The notes beneath the pieces were generated by a model. That model had not been told where the DNA came from and searched no databases. It saw only the letters and a program-made list of their open reading frames with translations. 64,000 nt of DNA from Arachis hypogaea (taxonomy: Eukaryota > Streptophyta > Magnoliopsida > Fabales > Fabaceae), in the NCBI RefSeq assembly GCF_003086295.3, contig NC_092051.1, forward strand, positions 69,379,772 to 69,443,771, given 5' to 3'. The translations under genes were made by a program, and so were the position numbers. Shown here one piece after another: positions 53,582 through 64,000 of the stretch. Position 1 is the stretch's first letter. Every line of letters begins with the position of its first letter.

Positions 53582-54439
53582 CCCGCTTAATGAGCTTTTC
53601 AGCTCATTTAACTTCATTTTGAAGAGAGGGGTGCAACATAGAGGGAAGAGAGGGAGAAGAGAAGTTACTATTCACTCTCCTCTTTCGGAAACCATAACTT
53701 TTGATCCGGAGCTCCGATTGACGAGCCGTTTGTGGTCACGTGAAGCTCTCGACGAGCTCTTCCTTTCTATCTAAGTTTTTCTGGTAAGAGCTTGAAGCTC
53801 ACTCCCCAGTTTTTTGCCCTAAGTTTCTGCACATTTTGGGTTTAGTTCTTGAGAAAGTTTTGTAGTTTTGCTTGTTTAGGTGATCTGTAGTAGTGGGTAA
53901 ATGTTGAATTTTATCCCTAATTTCGTCGGATAAGGTAAGGTTTCACTAAACCCTTGTGTTTAGTTGTTTTGTGTATATTAGGTTTTGATGTTGGTATATA
54001 TATGTGTTGTTAGTTTGAGCTTTGGTATTTGTTGGAGTTGGTTTAGGCCCTTGGATCAAGTTTGCTGGTTTCGTTTTGACGTTTGGAGTGTTTGGGAATC
54101 GGCCAAGGTATGGTTTTGGTTTCCTTTATATAATATTTCTGGACACTTAGGCTAGTGGCCCATAGGATAGGATTGAATTAAATTGGTTGTTGGAATTGTT
54201 GCATGATGATGATGCATAATGATTTGAGGATTTGAGTTGTTGAATGATGATTTATGATGAATTATGATGGGTTGATGCTTTTTGAGTATATTGATGAATT
54301 ATGATGTTATAATGATAAATATGGTGTGAAATAGTTAGATTGAGATGAAATGAGTTTGGGTGTGATGCTTGGTATTGATAGATGATGAATATGGATGAAT
54401 TGTGTGGTGTGTGTTCACTACAAAAAAAACAGACATAAA

Positions 54440-54600
54440 ATGGCATTAATATTACGGCGGTTCAGAGATTATGACATTAATATTATGGCCGTAATATTTA
54501 GATATTATGACATTTTTTTGTGGTGCCATAATTAATTTACACTTGATGGCGGTTCTTGTGGATTCAGGCGGTTTTAAAACGCCATTACCACATTGTATAA
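54440..54600 (+). repeat. CACTA subterminal repeats, left
   Basis: ACGGCGGTTCAGAGATTATG, TGGCGGTTCTTG, GGCGGTTTTAAAACGCC and repeated ATTATGACATT. In CACTA elements such repeats are transposase binding sites. Confidence 0.65.
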
Positions 54601-54679
54601 AAAGGCCCAACCCTAACTTAACCTTCGTTACACTGTTCCATGCGGACAATGGCCACTTTGAGAGAACGGTTGAATCTCT

Positions 54680-54930
54680 GCCACTCGCGATCTCCTCCGG
54701 CGACGATCCTCTCCAACGATGACTCCTCACGCCACAGTCTCCTCGTACAACTTCTCCTCCTGCAACATCTCCTCCAGCAACGGTCTCCTCACGCGACATC
54801 TCCTCCAGCGCCGGTCTCCTCTTGTGACGTCTCCTCTGGCGATGTCTCCTCCAGTGACGGTCTCCTCTTGTGACGTCTCCTCTGGCGACGTCTCCTCCAG
54901 CGACAATTTCCTCCGACGACATTTTTCTAC
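54680..54930 (+). repeat. TCTCCTCC-rich minisatellite near the left end of the CACTA element
   Basis: Units such as GACGTCTCCTCTGGCGATG and TCTCCTCCAGCGAC are repeated. It creates long frames on both strands that are not credible genes. Confidence 0.6.
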
Positions 54931-55335
54931 GCAGTGATCTCGTCTATCGAGCTACCATGCTGCGAATTTCTCCTCCGGTGGCATACTAGCAAGGTAGGTT
55001 CTTCCCCCTCTTTTCCTTTGTTTTCTTGAAAATATTTCATTTTGATCGATTGTCTTAGGGTTTCATATGCATGTGAATGGCAATTAGATTGTTGTTTCTA
55101 CCATTGATCTGATAAGCAATAAGTAAATCATTTGGCTCTCTACGATGATTCCAAGCTTTTGCCCTTGTGCTCCAAGCTCATCTCTCTCTACATCTCCTCA
55201 CTCTCCTCCAACTCTATGCTGTTCGCAACAAGGTTTGCCAATTCTCCATTTATCAACAATTTTGAGTGTTTTGCTTTTATAATTGAAGATGTTGTTACTG
55301 ATGTGTGTTGATTGTCCACCTTTTGCTAATTCCAG

Positions 55336-55732
55336 TACTTCCATCCAGATAATATGTCCTCAGAAGAAAAGTTGAAAATTGAACTTGCGAAGGTTAGAGA
55401 TGAGTTCAAAATGTCAGAGTCATATTGTGGATAGGCTCGAGTTCAAGGTAAGGACTATTATTAATTAACTGTTTTATTTATGAGAAACATGTGGAAAGAC
55501 GGGAATGAGTTTGCTTTAGTTACCTTCCTATGAATTTGAAACATTGTGTGGCTGTGTTATTGCAATATAGGTTCATAATTAGATGAAAGTGATAATATCA
55601 TAAGTGTCTTGGAAATGCTTATGAAAATTGTTATAAGAACTTATTAAGGAATCAATGATGTCATTTTGGTTTCATGCAGATGCACAACTCACAACTAAGA
55701 TTCAGCATCTATTAGCTGTTCTACACAAGAAG
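55336..55732 (+). pseudogene. Captured fragment of a uS15-type (probably mitochondrial) ribosomal protein gene, two exons
   Basis: Exon 55336-55447 (after TTCCAG, before GTAAGG) reads YFHPDNMSSEEKLKIELAKV and RDEFKMSESYCG, then a TAG, then ARVQ. Exon 55680-55732 (after TGCAG, before GTGAGT) reads DAQLTTKIQHLLAVLHKK in the continuing phase. This resembles the start of the S15 domain of plant organellar uS15 (family knowledge: EEKLKIELxKVRDEFKMSESDCGSARVQ). The rest of the domain was not found. The TAG makes it non-functional. Confidence 0.75.
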
Positions 55733-56268
55733 GTGAGTTACTTCTTCTAACATCTCTCATTGATCTTAATCTTCTATATATTGAAATGGAAATAACTACT
55801 GGTGGCAAAAGAGAATTTTGAACCAACCAATTTCATATGGATCTGGAGCTATTTCTGTTTGAGTTAGACTTTTATTAAGCTGTATGTATGTAAAGTTATA
55901 GATAAAAACCAATGGTCCAAATAAGCATCCTTACTACTAGTATATCAGATGGACGAAAAACAGAGCAGTATCCTATCTTTATTCTCATGATATGACCCTA
56001 GTGCTAGCGGGATATGTTACAGAATATTAATCCCATCACTTGTCCAGCAATTTCTTGTTCACGTTGTGCAGTTAATTCCAATTTTATTGTAAGTTTCTTG
56101 TTGAGTTGGCATGCAATGATGCACTCAGGTGCGGTATCTTAGATCATTGGATGCTCAAATTGGACGCTTGTCTTCACTAACATGAAATGATTTAATGAAA
56201 TTAAGCTCTTTGAAGGACTTTTACATGGTTTCTAGCCATAATGGGCTAACATTTTGCCATTAACATAG

Positions 56269-56370
56269 ATTTATGATATGGAGACAAGTTACTTACAGGA
56301 TCCTGGGCAGTGTGGAAATGTATTGAAAGGATTTGAGGGATTCTTATCTTCCTCAAAGAACACTGCACTG
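56269..56370 (+). pseudogene. Captured exon of EAF6 (NuA4 histone acetyltransferase subunit)
   Basis: After an AACATAG acceptor the frame reads IYDMETSYLQDPGQCGNVLK and GFEGFLSSSKNTAL, matching the conserved core of eukaryotic EAF6/MEAF6, an accessory subunit of the NuA4 acetyltransferase complex. The following KRSRKFQPEDRLFS part is absent, so it is one exon or less. No stop inside. Confidence 0.8.
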
Positions 56371-56682
56371 TACGGAGTTTCTTCTATTTAGCTTTCCTTT
56401 TAAATTTTGTTTTGAAATAGTCAATGTCATTATCAAGAAACCTATTCTTCAGTCTCTTACCTTATGAAGTTTATTTCATTTCTCCTGAGCAGCAGTAGCC
56501 TCCATATTGAGGGATCTGTTGCACATCGCCATCTGTATCCTGTAGTATATGGCATGCCATTTTTAATTCAGGATTATACTCTTTTGACCAAAGTCTGTGG
56601 CTGTGCATTTAGAACTTTTTATCATGGATGAGTTAATGTGTACACTTGCATGTAATCTTACTTATTCAAACTAAGTTTTCAG

Positions 56683-56739
56683 TGTGTGGAGGAAAGAATG
56701 CGTGGACTGATAAGTAACTTGATTAGAATGTCAAAACAG
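56683..56739 (+). pseudogene. Captured 57-bp exon resembling TAF4
   Basis: Exactly 19 codons between a TTTTCAG acceptor and a GTTGG donor: CVEERMRGLISNLIRMSKQ. This matches my memory of the TFIID subunit TAF4 C-terminal domain in plants (VEERMRGLI.NLIR.SKQR). Short, so the identification is moderate. Confidence 0.6.
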
Positions 56740-57064
56740 GTTGGTTGTTCTCTACCTGCTTGCAGGAATATTCTCTCATAACTCGATAAAATTTCTTACT
56801 TTCAAGAATTTTCCTACAAGCGGGTTGATTTTGAGAAGACAAAGCATCAATTATAATTTTATGGTACATGTTTTCTTCCTGAATTTAAAGCATGGACATC
56901 ATTGAATCTATTTAAAATAAAAAAAAGACAATTTAAATGTTGAAAATAAATTGATATTTAATTTAAATATTAGAAATTAAAATAGTATTTTATTATTTTT
57001 TATTGGTAGAAGAACTAACCTTTTTATTTCAACTTTAACAAATTAAATTTACAGCATATTGTAA

Positions 57065-57280
<216 letters not shown>

Positions 57281-57455
57281 AATAATGCAAGAGGGAACAT
57301 TCATGAGCAGGACAAGTATTTTCAGTTTACATACATTTTCGTACTAAAACTCAATCCGATATCTGGTGGCATTTTCATAGAAACTCAAACCAAAAATCAC
57401 AAAGAAACACCAAGAAAAAAGAAAGTTCAACAAGTAAAAATTTTGAGTTGTCATA

Positions 57456-58989
57456 TGGTGCACGAATTGTAAATCACACTTTTCACAACTCGTACCACTA
57501 ACCAGCAAGTGCACTGGGTCGTCCAAGTAATACCTTACGTGAGTAAGGGTCGATCCCACGGAGATTGTCGGCTTGAAGCAAGCTATGGCTATTTTGTAAT
57601 TTTTAGTCAGGAAATCAATGATAAGAGTGATTATATTTATGAAGAGTAAATAGCATAAAATAAATAAGTAATGGAGAACAGATTGAGGATTTGGAGATGC
57701 TCTGTCTTTCGAATCTCTGCTTTCCTACTGTCTTCTTCTTCACGCACGCAAGGCTCCATCCATGGCAAGCTGTATGTTGGTGGATCACCGTTGTCAATGG
57801 CTACCATCTGTCCTCTTAGTGAAAATGGTCCAAATGCGCTGTCACCGCACGGCTAATCATCTGTCGATTCTCACTCATGTTGGAATAGGATCCATTGATC
57901 CTTTTGCGTCTGTCACTACGCCTAGCACTCGTGAGTTGGAAGCTCGTCACAGTCATTTCATCCCAGATCCTACTCGAAATACCACAGATAAGGTTTAGAC
58001 TTTCCGGATCTCAGGAATGGCCGCCAATAATCCTAGCCTATACCACGAAAACTCTGATCAGGAACCAAGAGGCTAAGAGATACACACTCAATCTAAGGTA
58101 GAGCGGAAGTGGTTGTCAGGCATGCGTTCATAGGTTGAGAATGGTGATGAGTGTCATGGATCATCACATTCATCACGGTTAAGTACAAGCAAGCATCTTA
58201 GAACAGAAACAAGCGTGATTGAATAGAAAACAGAAGTAATTGCATTAATTCATCGAGACACAGCAGAGCTCCTCACCCCCAACCATGGGGTTTAGAGACT
58301 CATGCCGTCAGAAATACAATATGAAACATGTAAAATGTCATGAGATACATAGTAAGTCTCTAAAAGTTGTTTTTATACTAAACTAGTAGCTAGGGTTACA
58401 GAAAATAAGTAACTAAGTGCAGATAGTGTAGAAATCCACTTCTGCGGCCCACTTGGTGTGTGCTTGGGCTGAGCATTGAGCTTTACACGTGTAGAGGCTT
58501 TTCTTGGAGTTAAACGCCAGGTTGCAACTTGTTTGTGGCATTTAACTCTAGTTTGTAACCTGTTTTTGGCGTTTAACTTCAGAATAGGGCAGGAAGTTGG
58601 CGTTTGAACGCCAGTTTGTGTCATCAAAACTCGGGAAAAGTATAAACTATTATATATTTCTGGAAAGCCCTGGATGTCTACTTTCCAACGTAATTGAGAG
58701 CGCGTCAATTGGGTTTTTGTAGCTCCAGAAAATCCACTTCGAGTGCAGGGAGGTCAGAATCTAACAGCATCTGCAGTCCTTTTTCAGTCTCTAAATTAGA
58801 TTTTTGCTTAGGTCCCTCAATTTCAGCCAGAAAATATCTGAAATCACAGAAAAATACACAAACTCATAGTAAAGTCCAGAAATGTGATTTTTATTTAAAA
58901 ACTAATAAAAATATAATAAAAACTAACTAAAACATATTAAAAACTATGTAAAAATAATGCCAAAACACGTATAAATTATCCGCTCATCA
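57456..58989 (-). mobile_element. Solo Athila-type (FIDEL-like) LTR inside the CACTA element
   Basis: Minus strand starts TGATGAGCGGATAATTTATA and ends GTGCACCA; 1534 bp. Perfect 5-bp duplication TCATA at 57451-57455 and 58990-58994. No internal sequence, so an element inserted and was lost by LTR-LTR recombination. U5 hairpin at 57533-57548, near-palindromes at 58507-58615. Confidence 0.93.
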
Positions 58990-58994
58990 TCATA

Positions 58995-59314
58995 GATAAG
59001 CAAATATAAAAATCCACCGATATATTAATCAAAATTCAGTTTGTATGTATAGATCTGAGAAATATTGTATACATTATTTTTTTATGTCACTTTTGTATAT
59101 ATTTTCTTGAGAAAATGAAACTCTTTCCTTTTTGCAAGATATCTAAATGGAATTCTCATATCTTCTATTTTATGTGCACTTTCTCCACTTGTTCTAAGAT
59201 TAAAATATAATTTATTTTACTAAATACTCTTCAACAATTATGATAATTATGTATAAATTAGTGATAATTATGTGGTAGATTCAAATAACAATCTACTGTT
59301 AATTATATCGTTGC

Positions 59315-59345
<31 letters not shown>

Positions 59346-60266
59346 ATTGATTGAGTTCAATCCATTTAGCCAGGATAGTTTACCAGTTAATTATGATTTT
59401 CTCTTATTTAATTTTGCATATTTATCAGTACTAATTTGGATTTTAGAGCAGTTAAACATAAAATCTGCTTCACAAAGTTACTCTTTTTTTAATTTTCTAT
59501 TAATAAATGATTGAATATTTGAATATTTTATTTGTTTTCAATTTTAAAATTATATTATTAGTTTCAATGTTAACTTTCAGCATGCAAACATAATTTGAGT
59601 GTTTATATCATGTCAGGAACAACAATAGAAGTCTATGGAATATAGCAAATTCTTGAGTTGGCTGTTCTTAATTGTTAATGATAAATTGGTCATCTTTATT
59701 TTTCCTGGGGTAGAATCTTATTCTGTTTCATTTATTAAATTTTGATATACAGGCATCAATGTTGGAGTGGACTCCATCTCTAAGTGAATTAAAATGAACT
59801 TGTCTATGGACAGGTACGCCACATCAATCTCTAATTTTCTTTGGCAAAGTAGATGTTTCTGCTTTTGACAAGCTCAACAATACAACATATTTAAGTTACC
59901 TCGTGTTTTAGATAACCAATTCATTCTATATGAGCATAATGTAGTATTTGATCACATATAAGAAACTGAGAAACATAGAGGAGCTCTACATTTCATGATC
60001 TTTCATTTTTTTGTCTTTGTGCATTATTTTTTGACACAAAAATCTCTTATTCAAGAGACATAAGAAACTATTAATGATAGTATCGTAGTATCAGCATATT
60101 TCTTTGTTGCTTTCTCTTAATTTGTTCTTTGTTTTGTAGTTTTAGTTTTTCCAGTTGAAAAGTGGTAGTGAATCGGTCAGTGTCTTACTGTGAAATTAAC
60201 TTTCTATTGAGCACTCATCACCTTCAAGACCAAAGATATAATACTTTTCTTGTTTATTATCTGCAG
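58995..60266 (+). other. CACTA interior without recognised gene
   Basis: AT-rich sequence that looks intronic. An (AT)n tract lies at about 59319-59345. A possible exon at 59752-59814 sits between AG and GT borders but has a stop and no recognisable match. Confidence 0.45.
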
Positions 60267-60755
60267 GAATATTTAGGCAGAGATGATCTATCATTTATCT
60301 TTACACTCAAGGTAAAAAATGTGCTGACATCATAATTTTGTATAGAAATTTGAAGATGAGTGATTACTGAAACTCATCTTGTAAACTTCAATTCCTTGAT
60401 TAGGCAGCAGACAGTGCAACACTTTATGGAGTTTGTTTACATGTGCCTGAAATTGTTTAGAGGCCCCCTGGTATCCTAGACATGTATTGTCCTCCATCAC
60501 CCAGTCCATTCAACAGCCGGTTTCTGGTTTCTGCACCACGCTGTTACTGTTTGCTGACTAGAGTTCCTTTCTTTGAGTTACACTTTGAGATGTTATACAG
60601 GTTAGCACATTGGTTGAAGACATGCCGAATGTCCTTTGGGTTCGTTAGATGCAAAATGAAATTCATTTTGTCTTGGCTGAAGTCTCATTGCACAGGAGCA
60701 TCTGAACCAGATAACTCAGTTTGTAAATGAGTTGAATCTTACTAGAGGCATTCCC
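60267..60755 (+). pseudogene. Captured fragment of a DENN (AEX-3) domain protein, three exons
   Basis: Exon 60267-60311 (CTGCAG/GTAAAA) encodes EYLGRDDLSFIFTLK. The exon from 60404 continues in phase AADSATLYGVCLHVPEIV(stop)RPPGIL ... SRFLVSAPRCYCLLTRVPFF and ELHFEMLY to a GTTAGC donor near 60600. A third piece near 60682-60755 reads LIAQEHLNQITQFVNEL. These match the N-terminal (uDENN) part of plant DENN proteins, Rab exchange-factor family. A TAG replaces the Gln of IVQRPPG. Confidence 0.8.
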
Positions 60756-60887
60756 TTATAACAGTAAAAATTTTTAGGTTCTACTTAATTTGACCCTTTA
60801 TAAAGGATAAAATCGTTCTGATTTAAGAAGCAGTATTCTCTTCATCTTATAATAACTATTTTGAATTGCATTTGTAATCTAATGCAG

Positions 60888-61310
60888 CCATTTCAATAAG
60901 AACCAGCTTTCAGGTGCCTCCAAACTTTTCAGCTCTGACATGGTGCTCATACATGTGTAAGTTCATATATTTTATAAGCTTGTGATGTCATCTATTTTAC
61001 CATTTTTAACAACCTTTTTCTTTTTCCTTGCAGATTATTTAATGGAAATGATTTATCTGGTTCTATACCCGAAACATTAGGACTAGTTTAGACACTTGAG
61101 GTTCTGTAAGTAATTGCCGCATATTTCAGTTTTTTAATAAATTTTCTCGATTCTTTCTACCAATATAATTTTATTTTTTCTCTATATATTTAGTTGACTA
61201 GTTATATATTGTTTCTAATGATATCTTTTCATTGTTATAATTTTAATTTATAACAGCCGGCTTGATAGAAATTTCCTGACAGGAGAGGTTCCTACAAATC
61301 TTTGTAAGAG
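60888..61310 (+). pseudogene. Captured fragment of an LRR receptor-like kinase, three exons
   Basis: Exon 60888-60956 (TGCAG/GTAAGT): HFNKNQLSGASKLFSSDMVL with IHV. Exon 61034-61105: LFNGNDLSGSIPETLGLV, then a TAG, then TLEV. Exon from 61257: RLDRNFLTGEVPTNL. These are consecutive leucine-rich repeats with phases that join, as in the LRR-VIII-1 type receptor kinases. One repeat per exon. No kinase part is present. Confidence 0.82.
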
Positions 61311-61800
61311 ATGAGTTTGGATAATGAAGTTGGAGTGTTGGAGCAAGAAACAAAGATGTTGGAGCAAGTTCCCGAGATGAAACTCACACAAGAGACCAAG
61401 AAACTAAGGCAGGCTTGTTTTAAAGTTAATTACAAAAAGTTAATTACAAAAGGAGGAAACTTCTAGCCTCCAAATCTTATTCATCATCACTTAGCTAAGC
61501 TACCTATCTTGTATATTCATATTCTAAGTAGTAAAAACAACACTTATTAGATGGTTTAAATACATTATTAGATATTAGCATAGTTTAGGAAACTGGATGA
61601 TAGATTTGACTGATTAGTGTTTATTGCAATGCTTGTATTTTGGTAAGTTTAGGAAGACAAGGTTTTGTATAGGACTTATTACTTTTGATTTTCAATAATA
61701 AAAAATTATATATTATATTAATATTTTGTTTATGAGTTATATAATATTTCATTTATGGATTATGATTTTTTGCTATTGTGAAATTTTAATCACAAAATTA
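61311..61800 (+). other. CACTA interior, right side
   Basis: Contains a short repeat (GAAGTTGGAGTGTTGGAGCA, ATGTTGGAGCAAG) and AT-rich sequence. No recognised gene. Confidence 0.4.
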
Positions 61801-61804
61801 TTTA

Positions 61805-62345
61805 TTTAACGCGATAAAAATGACGGTAAAAATTGTTTTTTTAAACGATAAAAAATGTCACTATCAGGGTAAAACAGCGGTTCAAAAATGCCATTTTAAC
61901 CAACTAAAACGCTACTGTCAGGGTAAAAATGGTAGTTCAAAAATACCGTTTTAACCAACCAAGACGGCACTCTGGCAGGGTAATAATGGCGGTTCAAACC
62001 GCCGTATCAACCTATCCAAAAACCGCCATTTTAACCCAGAAAATAATGGCGGTTCAAATTGCTATTTTAACCAACCAAAATACCACTCTGTTAGGGTAAT
62101 AATGGTGGTTCAAACTGCCGTTTTAATCTATCTAAAAACTGCCATTTTAACCTTGGAAATAACGGCAGTTTGAACTGCCATTTTAACCTATTCAAAAACC
62201 GCCGTTTTAACCTAGGAAATTGTGGCGATTTTCAGAAAACCGCCGTAATAACCAAAATGGCGCCCAGAATTATGTCGCTTTACTAAACCGCCATTATTGG
62301 TAATAATGGCGGTTCAAATTGCCGTAAATACAAAAAAAACTGCCG
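61805..62345 (+). repeat. CACTA subterminal repeats, right
   Basis: A dozen or more copies of AATGGCGGTTCAAA, AAACCGCCATTTTAACC and AACCAACCAAAA in alternating orientation, many able to pair (ATGGCGGTT / AACCGCCAT). Confidence 0.75.
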
Positions 62346-62943
62346 TTTTTACCAGAATTTTTTGTAGTGGTTAAGATTTGAAGATGGAGGTTGATGATGA
62401 TTTTCATGGTTGGTTAGTGTAGTTGATGATGATTGTTGAGTGTAATTGGTGTTGATGAGTTTTATGATGGACTTGCATAATGTTAGACTTTGTTGGTAAT
62501 GATTATTGGAATTGATGAGAATTTGTTTTGGTTATTGAGGTTGTTGTTGAATGATAATGATATGAGTGTAGAGTTATGATTAAAATAGGATTGAAGAAGG
62601 TGTTGGTGGATGGAAATGGTATAATATGATAAAAAGGGTAGGTTATGATAGAAGGTAGAGCTTAAAGTGGTTTTGGTTTGGTCTGGTTCGAAATGTTGGT
62701 AATGTTGAGGTTTTGTGACTTTTGTAAAAACTAGATTTTTGGTGAACTTTGTTCGATCATAAATTTTTCCTCAGTTTTTGAAATTAATTAAAATTTGTTT
62801 AGAATTAAAGATCTTTGAAAACACTTTAAATCGATATAAAGTTTGTGAGAATTGGAATTTTGTAGAAGAAGTTATGATCATTCAAAGTTGGTGTTAAAAA
62901 TTTGAAATTCTGCAAGGTTTCAGAATTTCATGATTTCTGATAT

Positions 62944-63292
62944 GTGCGAGCACGCACCCTCGTGCGGACGCACAACCCTACGATAATGTTATTCTGTGCA
63001 GACGCACAGACCTGTGCGTACGCACAGACAGGGGAAAGGGCTCTGGTAGCAGCACTAGCATAGGTTGTGCGCACGCACATCAATGGAGAATTACGACCTG
63101 TGCGGACGCACAGACCTGTGCGCACGCACAAGTCGGGAAGGGACGTCTGTTAGGGGACGCTCGCACAGCTTGAGCGAGTGAACAGACTCTATAAATTTTA
63201 GTACCTGTGCATATGCACACCCCTGTGCGTACGCACACTTTTAAAATCTTCCTGGGCGTGCGAACGCACACCCCTGTGCGGACGCACACGCC
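62944..63292 (+). repeat. Eleven GTGCGNACGCAC palindromes in the Tekay-like LTR
   Basis: Copies near 62944 (with a 2-bp insert), 62962, 62996, 63014, 63066, 63100, 63118, 63207, 63225, 63258 and 63276. Most are framed CCTGTGCGNACGCACA. The copy at 63207 is GTGCATATGCAC, changed on both arms but still a perfect palindrome. Frames through it are repeat artefacts. Confidence 0.85.
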
Positions 63293-63639
63293 CTGTTTCA
63301 TAATTTTAAACTTTATTTTCAACTATTTCGCCTTCCCAACAAGGTTGTAAGCTTCTATAACACCATTTTAAGGCTTTTGGGCTTAGATTTGAGTATGGAA
63401 ATAAGGAAAATAGGCTAAGAGTTTTAGTTGATGATTATTTTCAAAAGTTAGTAAACGGAGGTTTAGGTTTTTGGTGTACCGAGGATGAGTTTGGTTGAGA
63501 GAGAAGGATAGTAGTGAACTGGATGATTGCAGATAATAATTTGAGACACTGATGAACTGATGAGTTTGGGATGGAAAGTATGAATTGATGATGGATGTGA
63601 TAAGTTGAGGACTAAAAAAGGAATGGATGATCCTGATAG

Positions 63640-63925
63640 ATGTTGAGAGTGTGCCAGGTACTATATTCTGGGAATGTTGACAGTTGATAATTGGAAGTAA
63701 TTTGAGATGAGCAATGATGATGATTTGAGATTGATGGACTTGTGGATGTGGATAGTGAGCCAGGCACTATATCCTTGGAATGATTTGTGATGAGTTATAT
63801 GTTGTTGTTCTTTTCCTTCTCTACCGCAAGAGTGTGCCAAGCACTATATCCTCGAAACGATAGTGTGCCAGGCACTATATCCTCAGAACAAGAGCGTACC
63901 GGGCGCTATATCCTCAGACGTGGCT
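63640..63925 (+). repeat. AGTGTGCCAGGCACTATATCC repeats (written as AGTGTGCC + AGGCACTATATCC)
   Basis: Five copies, the last three at about 42-bp spacing (63831, 63861, 63891 approx.). The arms AGTG/CACT become AGCG/CGCT in the last copy, a compensated change. Followed by GGCTGAAAGGCGACATCC, recalled from Tekay-type LTRs. Confidence 0.65.
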
Positions 63926-64000
63926 GAAAGGCGACATCCGAAAGGATGTGTCGGGTTGGCATTCATAGACCGACAAGTGATATCACGAGCCAATAGGATA

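Noticed and set aside
54452..54922. Frames on both strands with Arg/Gly- or Ser-rich repeats.
   Set aside because: Artefact of the TCTCCTCC minisatellite in the CACTA element.
62928..63322. Cys/Val/Arg-rich antisense frames (repeated CVRTG).
   Set aside because: They are translations of the GTGCGNACGCAC palindrome array, with no family resemblance.

Overview
The window is plant intergenic DNA made almost entirely of nested transposable elements. I found no intact host gene, tRNA or rRNA. The organism is most likely a legume of the genus Arachis (peanut and relatives). The reasons are Athila-lineage Ty3/gypsy elements with tRNA-Asp primer sites, LTRs of about 1.55 kb resembling the described Arachis element FIDEL (from memory, not compared), and arrays of the near-palindrome CTGGCGTT-N-AACGCCAG.

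Layout. Element F (21905-48002, + strand, old and full of stops) is the base layer. Its 5' end lies outside the window. Three elements sit in it: A in its gag (from before position 1 to 21904), C in its integrase (26027-33012, duplication GCCAT) and E in its 3' LTR (37016-47403, minus strand). Element B (8153-20251) sits in the 3' LTR of A (duplication CAGCC). F itself appears to lie in an older Tekay/Del-like LTR that ends near 49814. From 49815 to 53172 nothing is recognisable. A second Tekay-like LTR starts at 53198 and runs off the window. It is split by a 7954-bp CACTA DNA transposon (54416-62369, duplication GTT), which carries a solo Athila-type LTR (57456-58989, duplication TCATA).

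Coding content. B is the most complete element: Gag-protease-RT is open over 1165 codons, RNase H-integrase is broken, and a third ORF carries a 'plant transposon protein'-like domain. F has the same plan, more decayed. A and E keep Gag-protease but lack RT, RNase H and the integrase core. C keeps only a short repeat-rich ORF. A, C and E therefore look like non-autonomous partners of B/F-type elements. The CACTA element has no visible transposase but carries exon fragments of at least six host genes, all on the + strand with splice sites retained: uS15-type ribosomal protein, EAF6, TAF4, caffeoyl-CoA O-methyltransferase, a DENN-domain protein and an LRR receptor kinase.

Structure not explained by genes. 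(1) A hairpin TTGCTTG-RGGA-CAAGCAA, usually followed by AAGTTTGGTGT, occurs ten times: before each 3' LTR and again internally, in B, F and E just before the third ORF. (2) A hairpin with loop AGGCAA follows the pol/pro stop in four elements. (3) A U5 hairpin is shared by all Athila-type LTRs here. (4) Four tandem hairpins with different stems and homologous loops lie at 48546-48738. (5) Each element family carries its own short palindromic repeat. Several of these show paired base changes in the stems.
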